The position numbers and the translations under genes were made by a program. A DNA stretch of 6,049 nucleotides from Armatimonadota bacterium. GTDB lineage: Bacteria > Actinomycetota > Acidimicrobiia > Spongiisociales > UBA5794. The notes under the pieces were generated by a model. It searched no databases, was not told where the DNA came from, and saw nothing but the letters and a program-made list of their open reading frames with translations. Shown here in pieces: positions 1 through 5,796 of the stretch. The stretch spans positions 1-6,049 of the forward strand of contig QQUL01000154.1 of assembly GCA_008501565.1 (NCBI GenBank), written 5' to 3'. The stretch's first letter is position 1; the number at the start of each line of letters is the position of its first letter.

Positions 1-1022
1 CACCATCCATCGCGCTTGACGTCGTCGCCGTTGCCGCGTCGACTTCATACGGTCTGTCGGGACGCATGACACAACTCTCAGGGGAGCGGGATCAGAATGT
101 GCGAATCGAAACGGACGACGGGGACTTCGTCCTCAAGATTGCGGGTCCACTTGAGGATCCCTCGGTCGTGGACTTCCAAGTGGCAGTCCTCAAGCACCTC
201 GAGGCAACAGCGCCCGAGCTGCCCGTGCCACGGATCGTCGATGGCATCGACGGCAACGCGATCGGTGCGATTGTGGATCAATCCGGGTCCACGTGCCAGA
301 TGCGCCTCGTGACGTACCTTCCCGGGATCACGTTCGACGCGGAGCGAAACGTGCCAGCAGAACCCCTCCGGGCCATCGGTCGGGTTCAGGGGAAGATGTG
401 TCGAGCGCTCAGCGGATTCGATCACGCTGGCGCAGACCACTTCATGCCCTGGGACATCTCGAATGGGTTGATCGGAAGCGACCAACTGTGGCGCCACGCG
501 CAAGCTGATGTGATCGGCGTTGTGGGGAGCCATCAGGAACACCTCGCTGATGTGGCTTCTTCGAAGTTCAGTGATCTGCGCCGCCAGGTGATCCACAATG
601 ACGCCCATCGCGGCAACCTTCTGCGTGCAGACAAGTCGAGCCATGAGCTCACGGGTGTGATCGACTTCGGCGACATGGTCAAGGCTCCGCTCATCGACGA
701 TCTCGCCGTATCCGGGTCGAGCTTCGCAAGAGCGAGCGATGATCCGATAGCGGCGGTCGAGGCGCTCGCAACGGGGTTCAACTCGGTGTTTCCGCTGCGA
801 GACGAGGAGGTAGGGGTGCTTTACGATTTCATTCTCGTGAGATTGGTGCTGGGGTTGCTCCTCTTCGACTTCATGATCGCGAAGGGGTCCGATTACACGA
901 CGCATGTCCTGCGAGAACGCCCCGAAGCCATGGATGGGCTGGCGAAATGGCTCACCGTTGACTCGGATCTGCTGACGCATCGACTCCACACCTCGCTCCG
1001 CCAGGTCGAACATGACCGGTGA
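1..1022 (+). CDS. APH / hydroxylysine-kinase-like small-molecule kinase, 5'-partial
   Basis: Kinase of the aminoglycoside phosphotransferase / choline kinase fold, closest in style to the hydroxylysine kinase group. It probably phosphorylates a hydroxyl of a small amine in the cytoplasm. The catalytic loop HNDAHRGN is at 594-617, with the catalytic Asp at 600-602. The metal-binding Asp of IDFGD is at 663-665. An ATP-contacting Lys lies in FVLKI at 135-137. The frame is open from base 3, and the residues before the ATG at 66 (…STSYGLSGRMTQLSGERDQN) match the usual N-terminal 'YGL…L.gERDqN' pattern of the family, so that ATG is internal and the real start lies left of the window. The 3' end overlaps the phospho-lyase gene by 11 bases, which implies translational coupling and a shared pathway. 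The substrate (hydroxylysine, ethanolamine or another amino alcohol) is inferred from the neighbour only. The fold is secure, the substrate is not. Confidence 0.88.
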   Translation, partial: PSIALDVVAVAASTSYGLSGRMTQLSGERDQNVRIETDDGDFVLKIAGPLEDPSVVDFQVAVLKHLEATAPELPVPRIVDGIDGNAIGAIVDQSGSTCQMRLVTYLPGITFDAERNVPAEPLRAIGRVQGKMCRALSGFDHAGADHFMPWDISNGLIGSDQLWRHAQADVIGVVGSHQEHLADVASSKFSDLRRQVIHNDAHRGNLLRADKSSHELTGVIDFGDMVKAPLIDDLAVSGSSFARASDDPIAAVEALATGFNSVFPLRDEEVGVLYDFILVRLVLGLLLFDFMIAKGSDYTTHVLRERPEAMDGLAKWLTVDSDLLTHRLHTSLRQVEHDR

Positions 1023-2319
1023 CCTTCTTGGCCGGAGAAAGTCGGCCCTTGCGCCAAGCTACCGGCTGTTCTACGACGATCCGATCGAGATCGTCCGTGG
1101 AGCGGGTGTCTTCCTCTACGACGCCGACGGAAGGGAGTACCTCGACTGCTACAACAACGTGGCATCGGTTGGGCACAGTCATCCGCGGGTTGTCGAGGCG
1201 CTGACGAAACAGGCGAGCACCCTCAACACCCACACGCGGTACCTCCACCACAGCGTGATCGATCTTGCCGAACGCCTCGCCGTCAAACTCGGAGGAGATC
1301 TGTCGTCGGCGATCTTCGTGTGTACCGGCAGTGAGGCAAACGACCTCGCCGTCCGGATCGCACGCACCGTAACCGGACACAACGGTGTGGTTGTCAACGA
1401 TCATGCCTACCACGGCAACTCCACCCTCGTCGATCAACTCTCGCTTGCGAACCACCCTCCAGGCGAGAGGGTTCCCGATTGGATCGGCGTAGCTGAGCCG
1501 CCGAACACCTACCGCGGAACGCACGCGGGGGACGACGCGGGCACCGCTTACGCCGAGGACGTCAGGCGGGCAGGACAGCAGCTGAGCGACTCCGGCGAGG
1601 GTGTCGCGGCCTTCCTCGTCGACAGCACGTGGGACGCAAACGGTTTTCTCAACGCTCCGGTGGATTACCTCAGCCTGGCGACTCGCCATGTGCACGACCT
1701 CGGAGGTCTCGTCATCGCCGACGAGGTGCAAGCCGGATACTGTCGCACGGGAGAGACGTGGTGGGGATTCGAGGACTACGGCATCGTTCCCGACATTGTC
1801 ACCCTCGGCAAACCGATGGGGGCGGGTCACCCGATTGCCGCTGTCATCACCACACCCGAGATCGCCGCTTCGTTTGCGAAAGCAGACTCGTACTTCAACA
1901 CGTTCGGCGGGAACCCGGTGTCATGCGAGGTGGCCCTGGCGGTCCTTGACGTGATCGAGGATGAGCAGCTCCTCGACAATGTCGATCGAACCGGTGCGAT
2001 CCTGCGACAAGGACTCGATCAGCTTTCCCGGACCCACGACATGATCGGGACGATTCACGGAAAAGGGCTCTTTTGGGGTGTTGAGCTCGTCACGAACCCA
2101 GAAACGAAGGAACCGGTGCCCGAGTCACAGGTCAACGCGATCGTGTCCGACCTATGCGACCGAGGCATCCTGACGGGCATCAACGGTCCTCATTGCAACA
2201 TCATCAAGATCCGGCCCCCATTGGTGTTCGGCGAGGCACATGCGGTTCGGGCCCTTGACGCCCTCGACGGTTCCCTGGGTTCGTTCGCTCGACAAGGCGG
2301 CACCCGCGCCGATCAGTAG
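1012..2319 (+). CDS. Class-III PLP aminotransferase-fold phospho-lyase (ETNPPL/PHYKPL-like)
   Basis: Full-length (435 aa) class-III aminotransferase fold enzyme. The N-terminus (PSYRLFYDDPIEIVRG, then YLDCYNNVASVGHSHPRVVEA) resembles the ethanolamine-phosphate and 5-phosphohydroxylysine phospho-lyases more than ordinary transaminases. Those enzymes use PLP to remove phosphate and ammonia, giving an aldehyde. Visible PLP-site features are GSEA at 106-109, Tyr133 in HAYHG (ring stacking), Asp237 in ADEVQAG (pyridine nitrogen), Lys267 in TLGKPMGAG (Schiff base) and Thr297 in TFGGNP (phosphate contact from the partner subunit). The ATG at 1012 is preceded by AGG six bases upstream and lies inside the kinase 3' end, so translation is probably coupled. 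With the kinase upstream the likely route is amino alcohol, phosphoester, then aldehyde plus phosphate plus ammonia. A true ω-transaminase remains possible, because the two activities cannot be separated by eye. Confidence 0.88.
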   Translation: MTGDLLGRRKSALAPSYRLFYDDPIEIVRGAGVFLYDADGREYLDCYNNVASVGHSHPRVVEALTKQASTLNTHTRYLHHSVIDLAERLAVKLGGDLSSAIFVCTGSEANDLAVRIARTVTGHNGVVVNDHAYHGNSTLVDQLSLANHPPGERVPDWIGVAEPPNTYRGTHAGDDAGTAYAEDVRRAGQQLSDSGEGVAAFLVDSTWDANGFLNAPVDYLSLATRHVHDLGGLVIADEVQAGYCRTGETWWGFEDYGIVPDIVTLGKPMGAGHPIAAVITTPEIAASFAKADSYFNTFGGNPVSCEVALAVLDVIEDEQLLDNVDRTGAILRQGLDQLSRTHDMIGTIHGKGLFWGVELVTNPETKEPVPESQVNAIVSDLCDRGILTGINGPHCNIIKIRPPLVFGEAHAVRALDALDGSLGSFARQGGTRADQ

Positions 2320-2367
2320 AGCGGTGCGGGTCTCTGCGTATACCCTTCTTGCGGTGGCCGAGGTATC

Positions 2368-2373
2368 TACTAT
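2368..2373 (+). promoter_or_regulatory. Possible -10 element before the channel gene
   Basis: TACTAT lies about 27 bases upstream of the chosen ATG at 2400 and keeps the first T, the A at position 2 and the final T of a -10 box. No matching -35 sits at 16-18 bases. The nearby TTGCGG at 2349 would fit better with TATCGG at 2371. The 80-base gap suggests that the channel gene may have its own promoter, but the exact elements are weak. Confidence 0.22.
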
Positions 2374-2399
2374 CGGCGTCTCGCAGGAACACGGATGAC

Positions 2400-3182
2400 A
2401 TGAACGCACCACAGCGGAACAAATGGAGAGTCTTCGACGACGAATCGCAGTACGTCGATCGGTTCGGCGTGCTGTTGGTCGTTGTCATCGTGGCAGTCGT
2501 CACACTGTCTCTCGTCGACCTCAGCTCGGATGCGGACAGCATCATGGCCGACGTCGGAATTGTGTTTGTCACGCTGATTGTCGGAGCGACACTCTTGCTC
2601 GCCCTTCGCGCCTCCGGCGTCGGATCGCGGGTTCTGCTCGTCGCCGATATCGCAATCGGGGTTGGAGTCGGCGCAACCCTCGTGGTGTTCGCTATCGATC
2701 TCTTCACCGGCGACGGTGGATCCCGTGTCTCGTCGTTCACCCCCTCGCTTGCATGGGTCATCCTTTCCGCACTTGCCCCTGTCGTGCTGGTGAGACGGCT
2801 CATGCAGCACCGTCGAGCAACGCTCAGTACGTTGCTCGGTGCGGTGGCTGCCTACCTGTTGATAGCCCTGACATTCGACTTCATGTTCCTCCTGACCGAT
2901 TCGGCACTTGACGGTGCCTTCTTCGGTTCGGCTGAACCCACCACGAGCTTCATGTACTACAGCTTCGTGACCATTGCGACGCTCGGCTATGGCGACCTCA
3001 GCACGACCTCGGCGTTCGGACGACTGCTTTCCGTCACCGAGACTGTGCTCGGCCAGGTGTACCTGATCACCTTCGTCAGCATGATCGTTGGCCTCATGGT
3101 CGGTCAACGCCAGAGTGTGAGTGCCACCGAACCGGCACCCCCCATCTTTGGCAGCGGGCACGATGAACCCGAACCGCAATGA
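2400..3182 (+). CDS. Potassium-channel-like membrane protein (Ion_trans_2 pore)
   Basis: A 260-aa inner-membrane protein with a K+ channel pore module. Hydrophobic segments lie near residues 23-40, 50-70, 77-102, 115-132 and 144-165. A pore helix (FMYYSFVTIA) leads to the filter TLGYGD at 194-199, and the last helix is at about 208-235, giving six helices. No segment carries the regular Arg/Lys spacing of an S4 voltage sensor, and no RCK/TrkA-N domain follows; the tail after residue 236 is a short polar stretch ending DEPEPQ. As a potassium channel it would assemble as a tetramer. The ATG at 2400 is chosen over an in-frame TTG at 2349 because AGGAA (2385-2389) lies about 10 bases upstream of it and the extra 17 residues look unlike a protein start. 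The role is probably passive K+ conduction or membrane-potential control. Gating is unknown. Confidence 0.85.
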   Translation: MNAPQRNKWRVFDDESQYVDRFGVLLVVVIVAVVTLSLVDLSSDADSIMADVGIVFVTLIVGATLLLALRASGVGSRVLLVADIAIGVGVGATLVVFAIDLFTGDGGSRVSSFTPSLAWVILSALAPVVLVRRLMQHRRATLSTLLGAVAAYLLIALTFDFMFLLTDSALDGAFFGSAEPTTSFMYYSFVTIATLGYGDLSTTSAFGRLLSVTETVLGQVYLITFVSMIVGLMVGQRQSVSATEPAPPIFGSGHDEPEPQ

Positions 3183-3223
3183 CGTTGTTCCCGCCCGAAC
3201 GTGAAAGCCGGGGATTGGCCCTC

Positions 3224-3252
3224 TTGACGACATGCGATGGAGATGGCAGGGT
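3224..3252 (+). promoter_or_regulatory. Candidate leaderless promoter of the antitoxin-like gene
   Basis: TTGACG (3224-3229, 5/6 to the -35 consensus) is followed by exactly 17 bases and then CAGGGT (3247-3252), which keeps the A at position 2 and T at position 6 of a -10 box. The predicted first transcribed base falls at or next to the ATG at 3259, giving a leaderless mRNA, which is common in actinobacteria. The 8-base palindrome GGCATGCC at 3256-3263 covers the start codon and could serve as a small operator. The -10 is weak. Confidence 0.4.
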
Positions 3253-3258
3253 CGTGGC

Positions 3259-3495
3259 ATGCCACGCATCTGGGTCAGCACAACGGTTGACGAAACACTG
3301 ATCACCGCAGCGAGACGGTCACGCTCCGAACTCAACGACGCCGCACTCCTCGATGAGGCTCTCGCGTCGCTGCTGAGAACTCAACGGAGCGCTGAGATCG
3401 ATGCGAGCTACTCAGCCTATGACGATCAGCCTCTCGCTGGTCCCGATGCATGGGGTGATCTGGACTCCTTTCATGACTCTGTTGGTGCTGGGTGA
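3259..3495 (+). CDS. Type II antitoxin-like protein (VapB/MazE-type, ribbon-helix-helix-like)
   Basis: A 78-aa protein built like a small type II antitoxin. Residues 4-41 (IWVSTTVDETLITAARR … LLDEALASLLR) have the strand-helix-helix layout of VapB/ribbon-helix-helix DNA-binding antitoxins. The C-terminus (EIDASYSAYDDQPL … DAWGDLDSF) resembles the acidic, aromatic toxin-binding tail of actinobacterial antitoxins that usually precede a MazF/PemK toxin. In such systems the antitoxin binds its toxin and represses the operon. The ATG at 3259 is preferred over an in-frame ATG at 3232 because the domain begins there and the candidate promoter would start transcription there. The stop overlaps the next start as GTGA (3492-3495), the usual antitoxin-toxin coupling, yet only a toxin fragment follows. 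Partner family is inferred by resemblance; MazE-like versus VapB-like naming is uncertain. Confidence 0.72.
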   Translation: MPRIWVSTTVDETLITAARRSRSELNDAALLDEALASLLRTQRSAEIDASYSAYDDQPLAGPDAWGDLDSFHDSVGAG

Positions 3496-3539
3496 CTGAC
3501 ATTTCACCCAGGAACGAGGTGTGGTGGAGTCCACGCTGA
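3492..3539 (+). pseudogene. MazF/PemK-like toxin start, truncated after 15 codons
   Basis: A GTG at 3492, overlapping the antitoxin stop by four bases, opens a 15-codon frame reading MTDISPRNEVWWSPR and then TGA at 3537-3539. MazF/PemK toxins typically begin with a few residues followed by R-G-E-[VI]-W-W and then the β-barrel. Here R-N-E-V-W-W is seen in the right place and frame, but nothing of the barrel follows in any frame, because the DNA after about 3521 encodes a VOC protein. I read it as the remnant of a toxin whose body was deleted. The match is only about six residues, so coincidence cannot be excluded. The sequence AGGAACGAG inside it also acts as a plausible ribosome binding site for the VOC gene. 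Confidence 0.4.
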
Positions 3540-3904
3540 TCGTTCTCTATGTGGCGGACCAGGGTCGGTCTACGGCGTTCTATGGTTCCGTTCTGGGCCG
3601 TGAACCCGTCTTGGACGTACCGGGGATGACCCAATTCCTGCTTCCGGGCGGAGCGACGCTCGGTCTCATGCCGTTCGAAGCGATACGACGGCTGCTCCCT
3701 TCACTGCCGCACGGCGAAGAAAGCCAACAGCCTCGTTGCGAGCTCTACCTGGTCGTGGACGATCCTGCCGTGTCCCATCAGCGGGCACTCGACTCTGGTG
3801 CGACCGAGCTCGACGCACTGGCCCCCAGGGACTGGGGTGACGAGGCTGCGTACTCGCTCGATCCCGATGGTCACGTATTGGCTTTTGCACGGTCGGTGCG
3901 CTGA
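3521..3904 (+). CDS. VOC-family protein (glyoxalase/bleomycin-resistance-like)
   Basis: A single complete VOC domain of 127 aa. The N-terminal half (LIVLYVADQGRSTAFY … LGREPVLDVPGMTQFLL) and the C-terminal half (CELYLVVDDPAVSHQRAL, DWGDEAAYSLDPDGHVLAFAR) form the two βαβββ modules. VOC proteins bind or transform small molecules, usually around a metal, and often dimerise. Glu74 in CELYLVV sits at a frequent metal-ligand position, but the first strand lacks the common His and the last strand (HVLAFA) lacks the usual terminal Glu, so the metal site may be reduced or absent. Two adjacent GTG codons (3521 and 3524) can start it; AGGAACGAG lies just upstream. Its start lies inside the toxin-like fragment in another frame, so it is probably translated from the antitoxin mRNA. 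Substrate unknown. Confidence 0.85.
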   Translation: MVESTLIVLYVADQGRSTAFYGSVLGREPVLDVPGMTQFLLPGGATLGLMPFEAIRRLLPSLPHGEESQQPRCELYLVVDDPAVSHQRALDSGATELDALAPRDWGDEAAYSLDPDGHVLAFARSVR

Positions 3905-3922
3905 CGGCGCCCGTGCCGGGAT

Positions 3923-4429
3923 TCACACGTCCGAGGCGATCGTGGCGCGGTGGTAGTCAGCAAACGGGTCGAAGTCAAGACGCGTGGCTGGCACGAGAAG
4001 CAGCGCAACAACGACGAAGTTGGCGATACCAGTCAGGAATCCGACCGAAGCCGACGGGGCCGGTGGGTCGGCGGCGAAGCCTGCAAGAGATGCCCCGATC
4101 GACACAATCCCGAGTAGTCCGAAAACGAAGAGTGCTCCCTCGCGAGCCCATATCTTGCGAAGGGCCAGCCCGATCACAAGGATCGCACAGACGATGACAA
4201 CGGAACCGAAGATCACCGTGATGATCGCCGTGGTGTTCTGAGCGACCTGACCGGGGTCTGACCCGCCACCAAACCCGAGCGTTCCGCGTGCGAAACCCTC
4301 GTCGATCCTGGATGGATCGATCCAATCGAGCAGCGATTGAAACGCGATGTTGCCGAACACGGCGGTGAGCCCGCCCCCGACGAGCACCGCTCCCGCTGTT
4401 GACCAGTGGTCCGTCAGCCATTGTTTCAT
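3923..4429 (-). CDS. Four-helix membrane protein of unknown function
   Basis: A 168-aa protein that I do not recognise. Hydrophobic segments lie near residues 10-30, 66-90, 98-120 and 128-146, so it is probably an inner-membrane protein with four helices. Residues 35-65 form a polar, Gly-rich loop (DWIDPSRIDEGF … GFGGGSDPG) between helices 1 and 2, and Arg/Lys residues after helix 2 (RKIWAR) probably face the cytoplasm. The C-terminus is a short hydrophilic tail (RLDFDPFADYHRATI). The ATG at 4429 is preferred over an in-frame ATG at 4456 because a TAGAGT box lies 7 bases upstream, which would give a leaderless start, and neither ATG has a clear ribosome binding site. It converges on the VOC gene, 18 bases away, and is read in the same direction as the GyrI-like gene 86 bases upstream. 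No function is assigned. Confidence 0.7.
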   Translation of the reverse strand: MKQWLTDHWSTAGAVLVGGGLTAVFGNIAFQSLLDWIDPSRIDEGFARGTLGFGGGSDPGQVAQNTTAIITVIFGSVVIVCAILVIGLALRKIWAREGALFVFGLLGIVSIGASLAGFAADPPAPSASVGFLTGIANFVVVALLLVPATRLDFDPFADYHRATIASDV

Positions 4430-4436
4430 CCGCAGG

Positions 4437-4442
4437 ACTCTA
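4437..4442 (-). promoter_or_regulatory. Possible -10 box for a leaderless start of the membrane-protein gene
   Basis: Read on the minus strand this is TAGAGT, 4/6 to TATAAT with both key positions kept, ending 7 bases before the ATG at 4429. The best -35 at 16 bases is GTAACC, only 3/6. It supports the shorter start but is weak on its own. Confidence 0.3.
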
Positions 4443-4499
4443 ACGATGCGCGGCATGCGGTTACGGCGAATTGTTTCGCGTGAGCCAAGAAGGTGATCA

Positions 4500-4515
4500 C
4501 GATCTGAGCGGATCG
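4500..4515 (-). terminator. Small inverted repeat just after the GyrI-like stop codon
   Basis: CGATC and GATCG (5-base arms, 6-base loop) begin immediately after the stop codon of the GyrI-like gene and abut the perfect 8-base palindrome GTGATCAC (4493-4500). Placement suits the end of the lipoprotein/GyrI-like transcript, but the stem is short and only a broken T-run (CCTTCTT on the minus strand) follows, so intrinsic termination is doubtful. Confidence 0.2.
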
Positions 4516-5127
4516 CTACGCGTGGGCAACCGGTTGCCGTATCACCGTCTTGAGCTTCTCGGGGCTCGACCTCAGTGGGTCGGATAGGTAAATCTCGTGG
4601 TGATGACCGTTTTCGACGAGTCCGTTGTCAGGGAGGTACTCGTTGTGGAGTCGCGCAACGGTGGGCGCTTCATCGGCGTAGGGGCCGACATGGAGTATCT
4701 GCACCGAGAGACCCTCGGCGAACAGCTCGAACCGGAGAGTGTCGGGAGGTGAGCCAAGCTTCGATGACGCCTGTTTCACGACCTTGTTGAACATCTTCGC
4801 TGTGATCCAATCGGGTTGCATGATCATCGCGGTCCAGAACCACGCATCACGATCGTTCGTGGTGAACGCGGACATGTCGTCGGCCCACCACAGGGCCTCA
4901 AGCGGCGGAACCACATAGTCGCGGTCGAGATCTGTCTTTGATGAGAACTTGATCGGATATGACGTCGCGTACAACCATCCGATCGCTTCCTCGAAGCTTT
5001 CGCTCTCGGGGGAACCCGAGCCGTCGATCCTGATGAACTGCATGACCGGTACATCCACCAACGAGAAGTCGTTCTCCGAGGGTTGGTAGAGGTGCTTCAG
5101 GGCCTTCTTGAAATCAACCTTGTCCAC
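4516..5127 (-). CDS. GyrI-like small-molecule-binding domain protein
   Basis: A 203-aa cytoplasmic protein of the stand-alone GyrI-like family. Typical signatures are the N-terminal DFKKALKHLYQPSENDFSLVDVP, PPLEALWW at 74-81, the HVGPYADEAPTVARLH segment at 146-161 and HHHEIYLSDP at 175-184. The fold is the duplicated ligand-binding module also found in the C-terminal domain of some AraC/MerR regulators; no DNA-binding domain is present here. Some stand-alone members are reported to hydrolyse cyclopropane-containing genotoxins such as CC-1065-type compounds, which makes a detoxification role possible but unproven. It starts with GTG at 5127 behind a poor ribosome binding site, 17 bases after the lipoprotein stop, so it is probably the second gene of that transcript and may rely on reinitiation. 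Family assignment is firm, activity is inference. Confidence 0.85.
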   Translation of the reverse strand: MDKVDFKKALKHLYQPSENDFSLVDVPVMQFIRIDGSGSPESESFEEAIGWLYATSYPIKFSSKTDLDRDYVVPPLEALWWADDMSAFTTNDRDAWFWTAMIMQPDWITAKMFNKVVKQASSKLGSPPDTLRFELFAEGLSVQILHVGPYADEAPTVARLHNEYLPDNGLVENGHHHEIYLSDPLRSSPEKLKTVIRQPVAHA

Positions 5128-5144
5128 GGGCAGTACCCCGTTCT

Positions 5145-5702
5145 CTAATAGCCGAGTCCGAATTCAACGGCGTCCGCGATGCCAATGAGCGTTTCTTTGA
5201 CAGCGGCTGTATCGGCGTACAGCACGGCAACAAGCGAGTACTGCTCGTCGAAACACACGGCGATCTGGTGTGTGCCGCCGGCGCCTTCGGCCATGTACCT
5301 CGCATAGGTGCCAACGCCGTCTGCAAGCTCCTCGTCGTTGAATCCACCCGCGCTGAAGACGACATCACAGCCAACTGCTGACACATCCTGTATCAGCAGC
5401 TCGACCCCACCCGTTCCATCGGTGGGCACGTATGCGCAGAGTCCTTGGCCAAGCTTCTCGCCGGTCACGCCCTTCCCGAGCGTGGCACTTATCGATTCGT
5501 CGTCGACAATGGCGCACGGGTCGTCGAGTGACACCTCGTTGTCAGGGCTCGGCGCCACCGTGGCTGTCGTGTCCGATGCCGGCGGCGAAGTTGTGGTCCC
5601 GTTTTGGGGGGCGGCGGTTGTCGGGGTGTCACTCGTGTCGCTGCCACCACACGCCGCGGCCGACAGCACAAGTGCGAGCGCGATGGCTGTGAGTCTTTTC
5701 AT
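5145..5702 (-). CDS. Secreted lipoprotein (DUF3558-like)
   Basis: A 185-aa lipoprotein. Residues 1-17 form a signal peptide (MKRLTAIALALVLSAAA) ending at a lipobox with Cys18 (SAAAC|GG), so it should be lipid-anchored on the outer face of the membrane. Residues 20-58 are a Thr/Ser/Pro-rich spacer. The folded part starts at DDPCAIVDDESISATLG and contains Cys63, Cys89, Cys112 and Cys150, enough for two disulfides. The DPC…(~25)…C pattern resembles DUF3558-type actinobacterial lipoproteins, whose function is mostly unknown. The start is well supported: GAGAGGG lies 7 bases upstream, and a promoter with a perfect -35 box precedes it. The GyrI-like gene follows after 17 bases. No ligand is evident. 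Confidence 0.85.
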   Translation of the reverse strand: MKRLTAIALALVLSAAACGGSDTSDTPTTAAPQNGTTTSPPASDTTATVAPSPDNEVSLDDPCAIVDDESISATLGKGVTGEKLGQGLCAYVPTDGTGGVELLIQDVSAVGCDVVFSAGGFNDEELADGVGTYARYMAEGAGGTHQIAVCFDEQYSLVAVLYADTAAVKETLIGIADAVEFGLGY

Positions 5703-5709
5703 TCGAACA

Positions 5710-5716
5710 CCCTCTC
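5710..5716 (-). promoter_or_regulatory. Strong ribosome binding site of the lipoprotein gene
   Basis: GAGAGGG on the minus strand, 7 bases before the ATG at 5702. It is the best ribosome binding site in the window and fixes the lipoprotein start. Confidence 0.75.
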
Positions 5717-5736
5717 GGTTTGGCCCTGTTGTTGCA

Positions 5737-5765
5737 ATTCAACGCCGGAACCACTGGTGTGTCAA
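5737..5765 (-). promoter_or_regulatory. Housekeeping-type promoter of the lipoprotein/GyrI-like transcript
   Basis: On the minus strand a perfect -35 TTGACA (5765-5760) is separated by exactly 17 bases from TTGAAT (5742-5737, 4/6 to TATAAT). Transcription would begin near 5730, leaving a leader of about 28 bases that contains the ribosome binding site. It lies between the end of the F5/8-type gene and the lipoprotein start, so the lipoprotein is probably transcribed independently of that gene. Confidence 0.65.
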
Positions 5766-5796
5766 TGGCCAACCATGTTTCCGAGATCCAGGGGAC

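Noticed and set aside
78..1013. Long open frame on the minus strand (311 codons) opposite the kinase gene
   Set aside because: Its protein is rich in His, Arg and Glu with no recognisable domain, and it mirrors a clear kinase reading frame; a typical antisense shadow in G+C-rich DNA.
952..1830. Long open frame on the minus strand (292 codons) opposite the phospho-lyase gene
   Set aside because: Composition is unlike a folded protein and the plus strand carries all PLP-site motifs.
2349..2399. Longer channel start at TTG 2349
   Set aside because: The extra 17 residues (RWPRYLLSASRRNTDD) add no domain, and the ATG at 2400 has a better-placed AGGAA.
3182..3202. ACGTT…AACGT inverted repeat after the channel stop, possible terminator
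   Set aside because: Five-base arms, an 11-base loop and no following T-run; too weak to call.
2370..3335. Long open frame on the minus strand (321 codons) across the channel gene
   Set aside because: The product is a run of charged residues complementary to hydrophobic channel codons; no start signal or domain.
3905..3922. Possible bidirectional terminator in the convergent junction
   Set aside because: Only a 4-base CGGC/GCCG stem is present and no T-run follows on either strand.
4313..4324. Perfect 12-base palindrome TGGATCGATCCA
   Set aside because: It lies inside the membrane-protein coding region (the W-I-D-P stretch), and about one such palindrome is expected by chance in a window of this size.
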